Shown here in pieces: positions 12,550 to 22,925 of a DNA stretch of 64,000 nt. The notes under the pieces are model-generated. The model searched no databases. It worked only from the letters and a program-made list of their open reading frames with translations, and was not told the origin of the DNA. Position 1 is the stretch's first letter; the number at the start of each line of letters is the position of its first letter. The translations under genes were made by a program, and so were the position numbers. Source of the stretch: Cristatella mucedo (taxonomy: Eukaryota; Bryozoa; Phylactolaemata; Cristatellidae); assembly GCA_009760855.2 (NCBI GenBank), contig WPIO01000002.1, positions 124,001 to 188,000 of the forward strand, in the 5' to 3' direction.

Positions 12550-14967
12550 TTAACGATGCAATCTCAACAGGCTGCTCCTTCTTTCACACCCCTAGATCAA
12601 TCAAAATTTGAGATAGAAACGGCGTTATCACACGCTCATCCTTCAATTTCAAGCCGTTTGCAGTCCCCTCGAGGCAGTGTTTCGATTCTATTGCTTTTGA
12701 GTTCACCCGACGACAAGCCACCAATGGTAGCAGCCTATTGCCCCAGGTAACAAGCCCTCCTTTATCTCAGATTTCTCTGATCTCATTTCGATACTGTGTA
12801 CGAGAAATCGATCTTTCTCGTAATGGGTATTTCAACAATAATTTTGATAGCTCATCTGACCCCTTCAGCACCGAATTTTGTCCACTAACTGACTCTGTCT
12901 CTTGTGGCTCACGTGCATGGCTCTACTAGCATCGAGGGTCACACGCTCGACCAAATTCTCTCATAGCAGCACGCTATCCTAACCGCTTATCACAAAATTC
13001 TGATTATCCAACCACATGCAGATCTCATTCAGTCGACAATGTGTGCCCTCCTCCTCCTCCTCCTCCTCTTCCTCATCTAAAATCACATGTGAAGCACGAA
13101 ACCTCAAGACCCTTTAAATCGATGCTGTCAGTACGAAAATATCCGTTTCGCCTCTGCTGCTAAATCCCCCATCCGACCTGCCATCATTAGTAGCATGCTA
13201 GAACACGATACTAGCTGACATGCTCAACGAGTTTGCACCTCTGATTAAGCGCAGGGTAGGCCTTGGCTCACACTGCCTATAGTTTGCTACAGACATTAAA
13301 CTATCTAGGTCTCCTAAGCACAAGCTTGATAAAGCATACAAACAATCAGGACTGACTGTCCATCGGCAGGCATACGAGGACTACAATAGATTCGTACCAA
13401 TCAATCCTAGCAAAGGCCAAGTCTAGCTTCTATAAAAAAAATTGTTGAATCACAGATGCACAATCCAAAAATGCTGATGTCTACGATCAGCTATCTCCTT
13501 AAACGCTTTCAGGTTAGCTCCTTACCTAGTGATGATCTAGCTGATCTATTTTCTAGCTTCTTTGTCAACAAGATAGATGAGACCATGGAGTCCATCTCTA
13601 GGGTGGCGGTATTGCCCCTGGTATCATGTCCCTCAATTCCACGAAGCACCTCAATGTCTACCTTCAAGGAGGCCACTAGTAACCTCTGAAGTTCCTATCC
13701 AAATCCAAGAGGAACTAGTCCTCTAGGCCGTATTCACACTGTGCTGCTTCTGCGATGCATATACCTGACGCTGCCATGCTACATAGCATTTTAATAACCT
13801 CAGGTCATGTACCAGCACCTTTCAAAAAAGGCTCTAGTCAGGTTACTACTCAAGAAAGCAACACTATAAGAGAATTTGAGCAAATTCTGCCCTGTCTTCC
13901 TTCTATCGCTTCAATCAAACACACTTGGAACGAGTAGTGGCAGGCCAGATGAACTCATATATTGAAACTTCAAACCTTGCTAGTAAGTTCCAGTCTGGTT
14001 TTAGAGCTAATCACTCCACATTGCTGAGCCTTGCTTCGGGTGTACAACGACATACTTAGGAGTGCAGACTTAGGTAGAATGTCTCTGCTTGTTTTACTTG
14101 ATCCTTCGGCAGCTTTTGATACTATCGATTACCAAGTCCTTCTCGAACACGTCATCTTCCCTGGGGGCACTGCCCAGCAATGGTTAAAGTCCTATCTCAG
14201 TGGGAGACTCCAGAGTTAAGTTAACTTGAATGGACAAAGATCATCAGAGGAATCTCTACAGTATCCGGGTACCTCAGGGCTCTATGCTAGGTCCGGTTCC
14301 GTTCACGGTTTATGCTCTCCCTCTTGCCGATGTGATTGGCAGGCACAATCTAGGCTTCACTTCTATGTAGATGACACTCAGTTGTACCTTTGCTTTTGTT
14401 ATGTTTGTGCGGGCAGTCACGCACAGATCAAGACGGCTCAGGCAGATGCTGTTTATTTCTGAAACGCAGAACAGGGCCGCACGGCCAGCACGCGGGCCTG
14501 CGAGCAACTGCTGCGAGATACTGCTGTGAGCAACTGCTGCAAGCAACTGCAGCTGCTGCAAGCAAGTGGGTCCGCTGTCTCGACATGAAGAGCTCGGTGG
14601 GTGGATAAGCCTGGCGGACCCAACAGCTTCGATCCCTCCCAGCCCCCCAGCAAGTCAAATTCACTCAACTTCCTTACTACATGTATTGATGACATCAACA
14701 CACGAATGACAGTAAACTGTCTTAAAATGAATAATGATAAAACCAACCTACTAGTTATGGGCAAACCAACTGTGATTTAGAAATGGGAAAATTTAACGCT
14801 CAAAATCGCACTGCCAGAATATCTCCTGTTGAATCTGCAAAAAATTGGGTGCCCTATTCCAAAGTAACCTTTTATGAGACGACCGCATCAGCTCCACGGT
14901 CAAGTTCGCCTCCCATCAGCTACATCAAGTTGCTAAAACTCGGGCTTGTTTATACAGGGATACCACA
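12550..14967 (+). mobile_element. L2-like LINE, family A, 5' part (endonuclease remnant and reverse transcriptase), split copy
   Basis: A decayed LINE in plus orientation. An endonuclease end block (STSIEGHTLDQILS) is at about 12928-12968. Linker blocks follow (DMLNEFAPLIKRRVG; AYKQSGLTVHRQAYEDYNRF). Then come reverse-transcriptase blocks: LLVLLDPSAAFDTIDYQVL, QWLKSYLSGRLQS, 'PLADVIG..LGF' and [10 protein letters not shown] at 14368-14397. Many stops and frameshifts are present. Homology breaks at about 14967 in '..gggataccacatt' and resumes at about 22527 in 'catccatgcatttgtgacat', so 22527-22925 is the rest of the same copy. A 229-bp foreign segment sits at 14397-14625. Confidence 0.85.
14397..14625. 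mobile_element. 229-bp insertion of unknown type inside the family A LINE
   Basis: The other family A copy (36590-36620) reads 'cctttgctttgctttgatcc' without interruption. Here the same text is split after 'cctttgcttt' and resumes at 'gcttcgatccctcc'. The insert is rich in CTGC/GCAA triplets ('gagcaactgctgcgagatac' and similar repeats at 14510-14570). I do not recognise it. Confidence 0.55.
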
Positions 14968-15069
14968 TTTACTGGCCAATGCTGAGAGATCTGACTCCCC
15001 GGATATTAAGGGCTCAGCCGAGAAGTGTTCATCCTTCTTTACTGAAAAAATTGGGCACATTCGTGCCTC
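14968..15069 (+). mobile_element. L2-like LINE, family B, left part before the Gypsy insertion
   Basis: It encodes ..SAEKCSSFFTEKIGHIRASI, the usual block ahead of the reverse transcriptase in L2/CR1-group ORF2. The frame continues exactly at 20694 (..QPPPTKAIAAPQ) once the Gypsy element and one CATAC copy are removed. The LINE is 5'-truncated at about 14968, where family A sequence stops. Confidence 0.8.
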
Positions 15070-15074
15070 CATAC
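15070..15074. repeat. left target-site duplication (CATAC) of the Gypsy element
   Basis: CATAC directly abuts the TG of the left LTR and is repeated at 20689-20693 directly after the CA of the right LTR. Confidence 0.9.
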
Positions 15075-15214
15075 TGTAATGATAAGACGCAGCACAACGA
15101 ACAGACCACGTTTATTGGCCACCATCTTAGGTCGGCTCTAGGACCGCACCGTGAACGAGGCCTCTCCTGCTTGGTCTGGTTGTTGTGGCTCCGCCCGATA
15201 GCTCTGTTATCACA
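15075..15214 (-). repeat. 3' LTR of the Gypsy element (140 bp)
   Basis: On the minus strand it begins TGTGATAACAG and ends TTATCATTACA, giving TG..CA ends. AATAAA lies on the minus strand at 15111-15116. It aligns base for base with 20549-20688 apart from about fifteen substitutions. Confidence 0.92.
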
Positions 15215-15224
15215 CCTTCTCTCC
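15215..15224 (-). other. polypurine tract of the Gypsy element
   Basis: Minus-strand GGAGAGAAGG directly precedes the 3' LTR, the position used to prime plus-strand DNA synthesis. Confidence 0.75.
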
Positions 15225-15244
15225 AAATAGGAACTGTCTCATTT

Positions 15245-16326
15245 TCAAAGATCGAGCCTTTGGACTGGCTTTACCAGCCTGCCAGACCTTGTTGTCGTTT
15301 GACCTTGAGACGTGTGCATCTCATCGGCAATACTTGGAGACTGATCTTGAACTGGAGGTGTAGGCTTCGGTAGATGTAGGGAACGGCCAGGATATTCGCT
15401 GTTGGGGACCTGTGGATCGGTGTCAATTGGTCGAAGATGCCTTCTGTTCCGCCAAAGAGTGCTGCCATTGTCAGTCTGCACGACAAACGACCGAGGTGTA
15501 CTTGCTTGAGCTTTCCCCGTTGCATGTGTGCTCCAGCTGTTTTCACCATCAGTCCGCACTAATACCGGTTGGCCGGGTTGAAGAGGTGGAAGTGGGCGAG
15601 CAGAATGACGGCGATCGTGGTAGTGCTGTTGACGCTCTTTTGCACGGTCGTCGTTGAGTTGCACCTTTTCCTTTGCAGGCCATTGTGGTTCGACATGCCG
15701 AGGGAGCACTGGCAACGTCGTCCTAATCTGCCATCCCATGATCAGTTGTGCCGGGCTGAAGCCTGTAGAGGTGCATGGCGTCGACCTCTGTATCATTAAT
15801 GCGAGGCACGGATCAGGCTGCCTCACAATAGATTTGGCAGTTTGCACCGCTCTTTCCACTTCTCCATTCGATAGTGGAAAATGTGGGCTGGTCTAACATG
15901 TTTGAACCCATATCGTCTCGCGAAATCGCCGAATTCGTGAGATGAAAATTGTGGACCATTGTCAGACTGCAACGACTCTGGTATGCCCCAGCAAGCAAAT
16001 ATGGTCTGCAGTTCGGCCACAACTTCTTTGGTCGTCGATTTAGATAAAGGAGTGATTTCCATATATCTGGAGTAAAAGTCAATCACAATCAGGTGCTGTC
16101 GTCCCTCGTGTTCAAAGAGATCGGCAGCGACTTGTTGCCAAGGAACACTGGGCAACGGTGTAGGGATGAGTGGCTCATGTAGTTGTCTCCTCTGGTTCTT
16201 TTGACAGAAGCTGCACGAATCGACAAATGTCTTAACGTCTTGGCTAATTCCTAGCCAGTATACACATGACCTTGCTCGGTCCCTACATTTGGTCACCCCC
16301 TGGTGGCCATCGTGGATCCGCTCCAA
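15245..16326 (-). pseudogene. Gypsy integrase, frameshifted
   Basis: This is the integrase part of pol. The N-terminal zinc-binding region is RIHDGHQGVTKC..CSFCQK, with histidines and a C-x2-C pair. Core acidic residues appear in VAADLFEHE and SDNGPQF. The third (NGEVERAVQTAK) is in another frame: the ORF 15823-16326 loses frame near 15870 and 15245-15859 carries the rest of the core and a C-terminal domain (GQPVLVRT..GSTLWRNRRHLRP). It shares its frame with the upstream reverse transcriptase/RNase H ORF and is separated from it by a single TAG (16336-16338) where an arginine codon is usual. It would splice element DNA into the host, but this copy is dead. Confidence 0.88.
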
Positions 16327-16335
16327 CAGAAAAGC

Positions 16336-17892
16336 CTAAAGGCTTTGAGGGATATATATGCGATCGTCATACAGTAGTAATCCATTTGACAAAGAAAGAT
16401 GGCTACTTATGGTGAAGTACTTCCGCAAGGTTTCCGGTAGGCCCTTGCTCGATGTAGGCCACCCTGACAGCGTATACTTAATGACATCCTGTAGCTCACT
16501 GTCGTCAGCAGTAGCCTGCTTTACTTCGCTCAAGCGAGCTACTGAAAGCGATTTAGAAACAATAGTGTCTACGTAGAGTTGAACGGCCTCGGTTTGGTCG
16601 TGTTCCTCACTCCCATGCATTGGTGCTCTTGACAATGTATCAACTATCACAATAGTCTTCCCAGGCACATACACGGCGTTAGGGTTAAAACGCTTCATTC
16701 GCATCAATAGGCGTTGGCATCTAGCCGGAACCTGGTCAAGGTCCTTAGTCATAAGCAGTGGTATAAGTGGTTTATGGTCAGTACGAAGCTCGAAAGAAGG
16801 CAGACCAATGAGGAACTGACTGAACTTCTCGCACGCCCACACCGCCGCAAGGCACTCTTTTTCGATCTGAGCGTATCTCGTTTCGGCGCCTGACATTGTG
16901 CGGGATGCAAATGCAACAGGTCGCACATCTTGCTCTCCCGATCCATGGCACTGCAGCAGAACGGCACCTAGACCATAGCTACTGGCATCGTCACTGACAA
17001 TCATCGACTTTTTTGGGTTAAAATAAGCCAACACTGGTGCCTTTGTTAAAAGCAAGTTAGCTTTCCGGAATGCTTTCTTCTGGCTATGCCACCAGTACCA
17101 TACTGAGTCAGACGAGAGGAGATCATTTAGCGGCTTTGAGACCGTGGCCAGATTCGGCACAAACCAGCCGAGGTAGTTCATCATACTAAGGCATCTCTTT
17201 AGGTCTGCTATGTTAGTTGGATCAGGGAGGTTGAGGATGGATTCTATTGTGTCGTCTGACGGCCGGACCCCGCTGGCATCAATAACATGCCCTAAGAACG
17301 TCAAAGTTGGCTGGCGGAATATACATTTGTCTCTATTCAACTTTAGGCCCGACTTTGAAATTTCGGAAATAACACGACGCAATCTATCGTCATGCTCAAC
17401 CGCCGTGGATCCATAAACCAAAATATCGTCCATATAAATGACTACACCTTCGATCTCACCCAAGAGGTCGTGCATCAGTCGCTGAAAGATCTCCGGCGCA
17501 CTAGTTATGCCAAAGGGCAGCCGGCGAAAACAAAAACGTCCAAACGGTGTTATAAACGTCGTTAAGCGAGTGCTCTCGTGGGACAACGGAATAGCCCCAA
17601 ATCCGCTAGAGGCGTCCAACTTTGAGAACATTGTAGCACCAACAAGCTGAGGCAAAATCTCATCAAGCGTACGTAGCAAGTACCTTTCACGAACCACTGC
17701 TTTTTTAAGCGCTTCAAGTCTAATGACACAAAGGTGCACTTTGCCGTTGGGCTTCAGAACCGCTACGATTGGGGAGCACCATTCGGTCGGCTCCAATACA
17801 CGTTCCACGATGCCGTTCTTCTCCATTCGAAGAAGTTGGTCCTTTGTTAAAGGGGATAGCGGTCTGGGTATGCGGTGGGCTGTATGTATGCT
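16336..17892 (-). pseudogene. Gypsy reverse transcriptase and RNase H
   Basis: An open stretch of nearly 500 codons. The reverse transcriptase begins with the usual linker (HRIPRPLSPLTKDQLLRMEK), then has EWCSPIVAVLKPNGK, FSKLDASSGF, the FGITSAPEIFQRLM block and the active site YMDDILVYG with its two catalytic aspartates. RNase H follows (MIVSDDASSYGLGAVLLQ; ETRYAQIEKECLAAVWACEKF; TDHKPLIPLL). This is the best preserved part of the element. Upstream, the frame is cut at 17892-17897 by the inserted solo LTR and resumes at 19234 as ..PVKIRLKPDVEPY, giving a continuous sequence across the break. Confidence 0.9.
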
Positions 17893-17896
17893 GCAT
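17893..17896. repeat. target-site duplication of the nested solo LTR (left, GCAT)
   Basis: GCAT here and GTAT at 19234-19237 flank the 1337-bp LTR. They differ at one base, as expected of a 4-bp duplication that has aged. Confidence 0.6.
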
Positions 17897-19233
17897 TGTA
17901 GCGCCCTGCTGGCCTTGGCTGAATTTTTGCGCGAACAAGAGCTGCTCGGCGGCGGGCTAGAGCTCGTTTGTCCTGAAGCAGTGAGCCAGAGAGGAAGCGC
18001 TTAAGAGCAAGCCAGGAAGCTCTGAGACGAGCGGTGGCTATTCGGCCTTTAGAATTGGTCCGGTACGCGCGGAAGCTGCTGATTGAGGTTGGCTGGCCTG
18101 TCAACCTCCACCTTCACTCGTTCCAAGAAAGAATCGTCTGGAACCCATTCGCCATTCAAGCTGGACATAGGTGCCCTTCCAGTGGCCTACTGACGGTATT
18201 GATTTCTTGCCGTAATGGGCCGGGGTGTCGGGCCCAATACCACTAAACGCTTGCCCCATAGTCTCAGCTAGGTATTTAAGAGTCGAGCGACACTCGCTCT
18301 TGGTGTCTTACGGTCTACTGTCTTTGGTACGGCTCCGTGCTTCGACGCCGTCGCGCTCGTTTCTCTGAAAGCGAGGGAGGAGGGCGGGCAGCCCGCCGAC
18401 GATGGACGGAACAGGACAAGACAGCGCTAGGAGGATTCGGTGGACTCCACTGAATACGGTCGTATCGCGCCCGAGTTGGCATTCTGTGTTTCTTTTGTGT
18501 TTTGTGTTTTCGCGCTAGCACGTGGTCTCGGCATAGGGATTTGCCGGTGCGAGCTAGGCGTAGTTGGCGTGTGTGGAGCCCTAGTTCTCCGGTTAGGGTT
18601 TAGGCTCCGGCTTGAGCTCCGTCTATTTGGGTCGTTCCCCAGTATAGATGTAAGTAGCGTAAGTGTGGAGACGTGTTTCTTCCGCAGGAGTGCTTGAGGT
18701 GGCGTGTGTGGAGTATTCCTGCCGCACTGGTGGAAACCGAGTTCTAGTTCTCCGGTTAGGGTTTAGGCTCCGGTTCGCGCTTCAGTGTGGAAAAGTATTC
18801 CCTCCGCAAGAGTGCTTAAGTTGGCGTGTTTGGGGTATTCCTTTGGCACAGGTGGGAACGGATTCCTAGTTCTCCGGTTAGGGTTTAGGCTCCGGGTCGC
18901 GCTCAGTGTGGAGGAGTATTCTCTCCGCAAGAGTGTTGGTGCTGTTGAGAACGTGCGAGGAGTGTGGAGATAAAGCTGAACTAGACGCGCAGCGACTTTG
19001 TGCGCTTGCGAATAAAGTTCAGTAAAATCCCCAATTTGTGTGTCTCGCTTTCCAATTCACGCCGCGGACTCACGACCCCCTTCAGTAACGGTAAGCAGGT
19101 CGGTGCCAGAAACGCTCTTTTCGTGGTGGCCAGCTTATTGCGCGTAGGCACGCACCGAACGGCAGAAGGCGCAAGGCTACGCCGCTAGGTAAGCGGCCGG
19201 TCAAGCCTACCCCGCCGAGCCTTCGGCGTTACA
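17897..19233 (+). mobile_element. solo LTR (1337 bp) of a second LTR retrotransposon nested in Gypsy pol
   Basis: It is bounded by TGTAGCGCC and GGCGTTACA, inverted ends with one mismatch. Removing it restores the pol frame of the host element. LTR-type signals on the plus strand are a TATA-like TATTTAAG at 18273-18280 and AATAAA at 19011-19016 followed by a GT-rich stretch. Between them lie tandem repeats of about 121 bp. No internal coding region or second LTR is present, so recombination between the two LTRs of a full element is the likely origin. I cannot name the family. Confidence 0.82.
18663..18945 (+). repeat. tandem 121/122-bp repeats inside the solo LTR
   Basis: Units start at 18663, 18785 and 18906 (the third is partial), each beginning GTGTGGA and containing 'tccgca..gagtg', 'ggcgtgt' and 'ctagttctccggttagggtt'. 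A related copy of the last motif lies upstream at 18581. Each motif holds TTAGGGTTTAGG, similar to telomeric repeat sequence. Confidence 0.8.
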
Positions 19234-19246
19234 GTATGGTTCCACA

Positions 19247-20501
19247 TCAGGTTTGAGACGAATTTTCACCGGCTGGCATCGCATCAACCCGATCTCTCCA
19301 AATACCGGGGTCTTGAAGAATAGTCTCCTCTACGCTAAGTTTAATCGGTCCCATGCACAGAGAAGCTTGTCGGCTGAGGAGATTATTTCTTGCTCCAGCG
19401 ATTACGTAGACTGGCAGAATATAACCTCGCTTTGAAGGTACCCTTACAAGCCAGGCGGTTGCCGACGCTGTGTAATTTAGCTGCTGTAGGCTCGAGGCGA
19501 GGTCGTCGTAGCAGTCGACCATACGTGTCTTCCGTAATGACGGTTACGTCAGCGCCACTATCTATTTTAAACGGAATGGTCATTCCATACCCGAACAGAT
19601 CCACCTGCCAGGGTGATGATGCCCTTGCCGACTGGCACTCCACCGCTACAGGCTTTGTAACAGCATCCACGGTGTAGTTCTCACCGTCGGATTCAGCCGC
19701 GATCTCTCTTATTTTAGCGTCGGGTTTTCTGCTTGATTTGCACCGCACTGCATAGTGGCCTACCTTCACACAGGTATTGCAACGGCGGTCTCGCGCTGGG
19801 CAGTGTCCAGAAGTGTGAGCCGAGTTACAGTTCCGGCAGCTGTTAGCTTCTTTTACGCCATCGAAAAGCTTAACTCTCTTACGGTCGGTGCGGCTGCTAG
19901 CCTGTAAGACGCTGGGCTCAGGACAGTCGGCGGAATGTGGTCGTCGACGAACCTCAGAGACATCTGAAACCGGGTGCTGCAGACTCAGCTGTGATTTTAC
20001 CGTCTCCGTCTGACGCGCCTTTTGTACTGCCACAGTTAACGTAAGGTCGGGGATTAGTTGCAGGGCTTCTGAAAGTTTAAGGTCGGAACAGCCCACAACC
20101 AGGCGATCTCGGACCAACTCATCTTTCAGCGCGCCGTATTCGCAGTGCGAAGCTAAATCAAGTAATTCGCGTAGGAATGCCTCGGCAGATTCCCCCGGAT
20201 GTTGAGAGCGTTGGTTGAACATAGCCCGATCGGGGATAATATATCTTCGCGGTATGAAATAAGGATCAAACTTGCCCAAGATAAGATCAAATGTCTTCAC
20301 TTGGTCGACCTCATGGGTCAAGGTGTCAAAAATCGCTTCAGCTTGCACCCCCATGGCGTACAAGAGTGTACTTATCTGTAAGTTCTGTTCCTCCGCCGTC
20401 AATTTCGTTGCCGTCACGTAATGGCGAAAACGATTTCTCCAAGCCGTCCATAACGCCGGCTCATCAAATGTAAATTCCGCTGGAGGGTTACACTTGGCCA
20501 T
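19247..20501 (-). pseudogene. Gypsy gag / zinc knuckle / protease ORF, frameshifted at its end
   Basis: It starts at ATG 20501, 35 bases inside the primer site. Order: capsid-like region (EPALWTAWRNRFRHYV..; PGESAEAFLRELLDLASHC), then zinc knuckles (C-x2-C-x4-H-x4-C in CNTCVKVGHYAVRC, preceded by a looser CRNCNSAHTSGHC), then an aspartic protease with the active motif KIDSGADVTVI. The 372-codon ORF closes at 19383, but protease sequence continues in another frame (GYILPVYVIAGARNNLLSRQ) down to 19247, so one frameshift lies near 19440. A further shift is needed before the RT linker (VFGEIGLMRCQPVKIRLKP). Confidence 0.87.
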
Positions 20502-20535
20502 CTCTTTGATATTCAGGGCGAAACTCTATAACTTT

Positions 20536-20548
20536 ACCGCTGCCACCA
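20536..20548 (-). other. primer binding site matching a tRNA-Leu 3' end
   Basis: Minus-strand TGGTGGCAGCGGT directly follows the 5' LTR. It is complementary to ACCGCTGCCACCA, which matches (from memory) the 3' end with CCA of animal tRNA-Leu of the AAG/UAG type. A 13-base match at the exact expected position supports it. Confidence 0.75.
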
Positions 20549-20688
20549 TGTAATGATAAGACGCAGCACAACGAACAGACCGCGTTTATTGGCAACCATC
20601 TTATCTCGGCTACGAGACCGCACCGTAAGCGAGGCCTCTCATGATTGGTCACGTTGTTGTGGCTCCACCCGATAGCTCTGTTATCACA
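20549..20688 (-). repeat. 5' LTR of the Gypsy element (140 bp)
   Basis: Same ends and length as the LTR at 15075-15214. The minus-strand AATAAA is at 20585-20590. It is followed by CATAC (20689-20693), the second copy of the target duplication. Confidence 0.92.
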
Positions 20689-20693
20689 CATAC

Positions 20694-22526
20694 AGCCCCC
20701 TCCGACTAAAGCAATCGCGGCTCCACAACCTACGAACTTCCTTAAAAGGTTCTCCGAGGTTTCTGCATGCGATGTGGCTACCTTAATAAGGTCAAGCAAA
20801 AAGAGCTCGTCTCCTGAAGACCTACCTATACCTTCATCTCTGTGGTCTTCACTAGCAGACCAACTTAGCCCTGCCTTAACCAAGATTTTTAATGGTGCTC
20901 TGGGTAAAGGGGTCATCCCCAAATCCTTCAAATCGGCAATCGTTAGACTCATACTTGAAAAGCCTGGATTAGATACAGAGGTCCTTGTAAACTATCGCCC
21001 AGTTTTCCTTCTTCCTTTCTTGTAAAAAATTCTTGAAAAAATTGTTGCTAAGCAGCTGGTTGAACATATTAAAAATAATGAAATGTCAGAAACATTTCAA
21101 TCAGGGTTCAAGCGGCAGCACTCCACTGAAACTGCTCTCCTCCGCGTTAACAATGACATTCTACGTGGCAACGACGACGGGAATGTCACTGCCCTAGCCC
21201 TGCTAAATCTGTCTGCTGCATTTGACACCTTTTATCACGATGTTCTGCCTGAACGATTGAGAACAACGATCGGTCTGGCTGACGAAGCACTGGCGTGGTT
21301 TAAATCGTACTTGTCTGATCGTGTTCAATCCGTGTCGTGTGAGGGTCAGGTCTCACACACGAGACGGGTCACCTGTGGAGTCCCTCAAGGGTCTCTACTC
21401 GACCCCTTGCTGTTCTCCATTTATACTCAACCTCTGGGAAAAGTGATTAAGGCCCATGGAATACGATATCACTTTAATGCTGACGATACTCAATTGTATT
21501 TGTCATTCAAACCGTCGGAATCTGCTGCAGCAACCGAGAAACCTAATGCTTGCCTTGACGATATTCGATCCAGGACGTCGGAAAACTTCCTGAAATTAAA
21601 TGACGATAAAACCGAACGGCTGCTCATAGGACACACTAAGCGTGTGGCTGGATTAAAAGGCTTTGCTCTTCTAATAGGTGATGCTGTTGTGTGACCATCA
21701 CCACGTGCTCGAAATTTAGGTGTCGTTTTCGACAGCTGCCTCGATTTTAAAAGCTTCATTCAGAAGACTGCTTCTACAGCTAACCATCGCATCCGATCCC
21801 TATCCAAGATTAAGAGCTGTCTTCCACAGTGGCTTGAAAAAAATTTAACTAGCTCTTTAGTTCTGTCTCGGCTTCATTATTGTAATTACATTTTGGCTGG
21901 GCTACCAAAGAAAGCAATTAGGCCACTGCAGCTGACTATAAATATGTCTGCAAGGCTAGTCTTCAAGTCCCAGAGGTTTGAGCACGTGTCTCCTTTGCTA
22001 AAAGAGCTAGGATAGATGCCGGTTGAGCAACGGATACAGAGCAAAGTTCTTACGCTGACCCACAAGGCCCGCCACGGCTTGGCTCCTTCGTACCTAGCTG
22101 AACTACTGCATCAGTTTCAGCCTGTTCGCGCCCTCAGGTCCTGTGTAGACAATAAATTAGCTGTTCCATTCCACCGCTTAAAGACCATTGGCGACAGAAG
22201 CTTTAGCTCTGCAGGTCCTAGACTGTGGAACTCGCTTCCACAATTCTTACGAAACGACAACTACTCTCCTACTGCCGACTATGTCTCATCCTTTTCAGCA
22301 GTCCTGACCTGCTACTTCCATGCTACTCATTACCTCAACTACTCTCCTGACTCTGCTATACTTCCCACTTTCTCTCTGTTGCGTGAGACGAAGTCTGTTG
22401 GCTACCGAATTCGTACCGAAAGCCGCTTAGGCTGTGAGTGCGCTATACAAAACTCTCCTGCGTAGCACTCCCACGGTCTTTATGACTTTGTGGAGTTACA
22501 GACGGAGATACATTACATTAAATTAA
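20694..22526 (+). mobile_element. L2-like LINE, family B, reverse transcriptase and 3' end
   Basis: Continues the family B ORF from 15069. Reverse-transcriptase blocks are LGKGVIPKSFKSAIV, QSGFKRQHSTETALLRVNND, LSAAFDTFYHDVL, VPQGSLLDPLLFSIY, then [11 protein letters not shown], where N replaces the usual aromatic residue before ADD, and FLKLNDDKTE. Then come RLHYCNYILAGLPKKAIRPL and PSYLAELL. In-frame stops occur at about 21022, 21692 and 22013. The 3' end is 'gtgagtgcgctatacaaaac', 'gttacagacggagatacatt' and an ATTACATTAAATTA tail, which differs from the family A tail. Confidence 0.87.
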
Positions 22527-22925
22527 ATTCATCCATGCATTTGTGACATCCCTTCTCGGCTTCTGTAACTCACTGCTTGCAGGTCTACCGGCATGTGCAA
22601 TCAGGCGCTTACAGCTGGTGCAAAACTCTGCAGCTGGGCTTGTCTGCCGTGAACATCGCAGTTGCCACATCACACCACTTCTCACCGATCTGCACTGGCC
22701 ACCAGTCAAGTAACTGATCGTCTTTTTGTCACTCACTTTTAGGCCCCTTCATTCTTTGGCTCCACCGCACCCATCAGAATTACTCCCCCACCAGACTAAG
22801 CATCGTACCACCTGCTTTTCATAATCTAATCGTGTACCTATATCTCGTACGAATTCTCAAATCCTTTGGAGACCGTGCCTTTAGTTCGTATGCTCCGAAA
22901 GCCTGGAACACACTTCTGACTCGTT
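22527..22925 (+). mobile_element. L2-like LINE, family A, 3' part of the split copy
   Basis: Family A text resumes right after the family B tail, with 'gcatttgtgacatcc..ggcttctgtaactcactgct', equivalent to [28 protein letters not shown]. It fades at about 22925 before the usual 3' UTR, so the last part has been lost. Confidence 0.8.

Larger units (their letters stand above)
15075..20688 (-). mobile_element. Ty3/Gypsy-like LTR retrotransposon, complete in layout but decayed
   Basis: This 5614-bp element lies in minus orientation. It has 140-bp LTRs at both ends, 5-bp CATAC target duplications, a tRNA-Leu-type primer site, a purine tract, a gag/zinc-knuckle/protease ORF and a pol with reverse transcriptase, RNase H and integrase in the Ty3/Gypsy order. 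By eye the two LTRs differ at about fifteen positions, implying an old insertion. Pol carries frameshifts (near 19440, near 19310 and near 15870), an in-frame TAG between RNase H and integrase at 16336-16338, and a 1.34-kb solo LTR of another element at 17897-19233. It cannot make its proteins as it stands. The short LTRs and the gag-to-protease fusion suggest a Mag-like lineage, which is an inference. Confidence 0.93.

Noticed and set aside
18226-19233. Solo LTR beginning at TGTCGGGCC (18226)
   Set aside because: No target duplication and no pol frame restoration with that boundary. Starting at TGTAGCGCC (17897) gives inverted ends and restores the frame.
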